DNA of 5,690 bases. It comes from Nitrososphaerales archaeon TH526. GTDB taxonomy: Archaea; Thermoproteota; Nitrososphaeria; Nitrososphaerales; Nitrososphaeraceae. The position numbers and the translations under genes were made by a program. Below, in pieces: positions 5,100 to 5,690 of the stretch. How positions within the stretch are numbered: position 1 is the stretch's first letter; each line of letters starts with the position of its first letter. The stretch covers positions 1 through 5,690 of the forward strand of contig JAATVR010000564.1 of NCBI GenBank assembly GCA_014523665.1. The letters run 5' to 3'. Under the pieces are notes generated by a model that ran no database searches, was not told where the DNA came from, and worked only from the letters and a program-made list of their open reading frames with translations.

Positions 5100-5126
5100 C
5101 TACTTTTCTCCCCCTCAACCTGTAGT

Positions 5127-5517
5127 GTGAAAAGTTATAGGAATATCTATACGATTATTCTGTTATCTTCACTATTAGTAGCCATGGGTGGGTTGCTACT
5201 CGTAATTGCAAGTGCCTTACCAGCCTACGCTAGCGTCGACGGCGGCAGCAATACCGGCACAAACATCAGCAGCAGCGGCGGTTCCGTAGCAGTTCCTGCT
5301 AACAGCTCAGTACTCCCCCTACCTCCGCCCCAAGGTATTGTGAATGTGGGGATTACATCTAATCAGTTAGCCGCAGGTGCCACTTCCTGGCAATCACACA
5401 TTGGCTCTAGAAGAGGCAGAGTGTGCTGCAGAAGAGAACAATGCACCTTGGTATCCTACTGTTAATCCTGCGGAGCTTCACGACAGCAACCGTACTCATG
5501 TTTATGCTTGCAAATGA
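5127..5517 (+). pseudogene. N-terminal part of an exported protein, broken by a frameshift
   Basis: I take GTG 5127 as the start because it gives a basic N-terminus (M-K-S-Y-R-N) before a strong signal peptide (residues 8-35, I-I-L-L-S-S-L-L ... A-L-P-A-Y-A) and fits the TATA box. After cleavage comes a low-complexity Gly/Ser/Asn linker and a proline stretch (VLPLPPPQG). Around 5371-5440 coding sense moves to the +1 frame. The original frame becomes Arg/Cys-rich and stops at 5463, while the other frame, open from 5371, gives H-T-L-A-L-E-E-A-E, then A-P-W-Y-P-T-V-N-P-A-E-L-H-D-S-N-R-T-H-V-Y-A and stops at TGA 5515. A D-S-[GN]-R-T-H block near the N-terminus reminds me of large secreted Nitrososphaeria proteins, from memory only. 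A sequencing error could also explain one frameshift, but the stop at 5515 would still truncate it. Confidence 0.6.
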
Positions 5518-5690
5518 ATTTTAATACAAATCCCTCTGGGCCCATACCGAAACAATCAACCCTCAAAGACACAGGTAGAAAATTCAATTATTTTATTCAC
5601 ATCATCATCTTGGGGTATCGCCGCACATTAAACCATGACTATTTCATGTCATGGCCTAGGGCAGGTTCTCTAGTATTTTGCATTAGTGTA
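5518..5690 (+). other. Possible decayed continuation, no clear gene
   Basis: The original frame of the broken gene is open again from 5466 to the end of the window, including F-N-T-N-P-S-G-P just after the TGA. This could be its degraded continuation, needing a second frameshift, but the later residues look non-coding. I see no RNA gene or repeat here. Confidence 0.25.

Noticed and set aside
1..5690. CRISPR array, tRNA, rRNA or insertion sequence
   Set aside because: No regularly spaced direct repeats, no cloverleaf or ribosomal sequence, and no transposase with paired terminal repeats were seen.

Overview
The window looks archaeal, most likely from a low-GC ammonia-oxidising Nitrososphaeria (Thaumarchaeota) genome of the Nitrososphaera/Nitrosocosmicus kind. 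This is an inference. It rests on TATA-like boxes placed about 25-30 bases before start codons with little or no leader, on the lack of clear Shine-Dalgarno sites, on frequent non-ATG starts, and on small exported proteins that I associate with that group. No housekeeping gene, RNA gene, transposase or CRISPR array is visible.

Layout. At 1-749 (minus, running off the left edge) and 1010-1903 (plus) lie two divergent genes for related exported proteins. Each has a signal peptide, a cupredoxin-like beta domain and a second conserved C-terminal module. They share a 260-base promoter region. At 1904-2246 there is no recognisable gene. At 2247-2639 (minus) lies a decayed gene, invisible to a plain ORF search, that still encodes two copies of a 64-residue repeat (K-P-x-D-[IM]-P ... 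[WG]-x-D-W-L-G-[ST]-G). Four in-frame stops break it. At 2742-3332 (minus) is an exported protein of unknown function with an acidic, proline-rich tail. At 3690-3935 (minus) is a small two-cysteine secreted protein. From 3936 to 4960 there are only two weak ORFs with TTG starts, plus several inverted and tandem repeats. At 5127-5517 (plus) is the start of an exported protein broken by a frameshift, behind a promoter carrying a dense cluster of palindromes.

How it fits together. Every gene I trust encodes an exported protein, which suggests a cell-surface or accessory region. Two of the clearest coding signals are broken genes, so the region is also decaying. There is no operon: each gene appears to have its own promoter. 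The most interesting items are the hidden repeat-protein pseudogene, the divergent cupredoxin-like paralogues that have lost canonical copper ligands, and the palindromes in the intergenic DNA.
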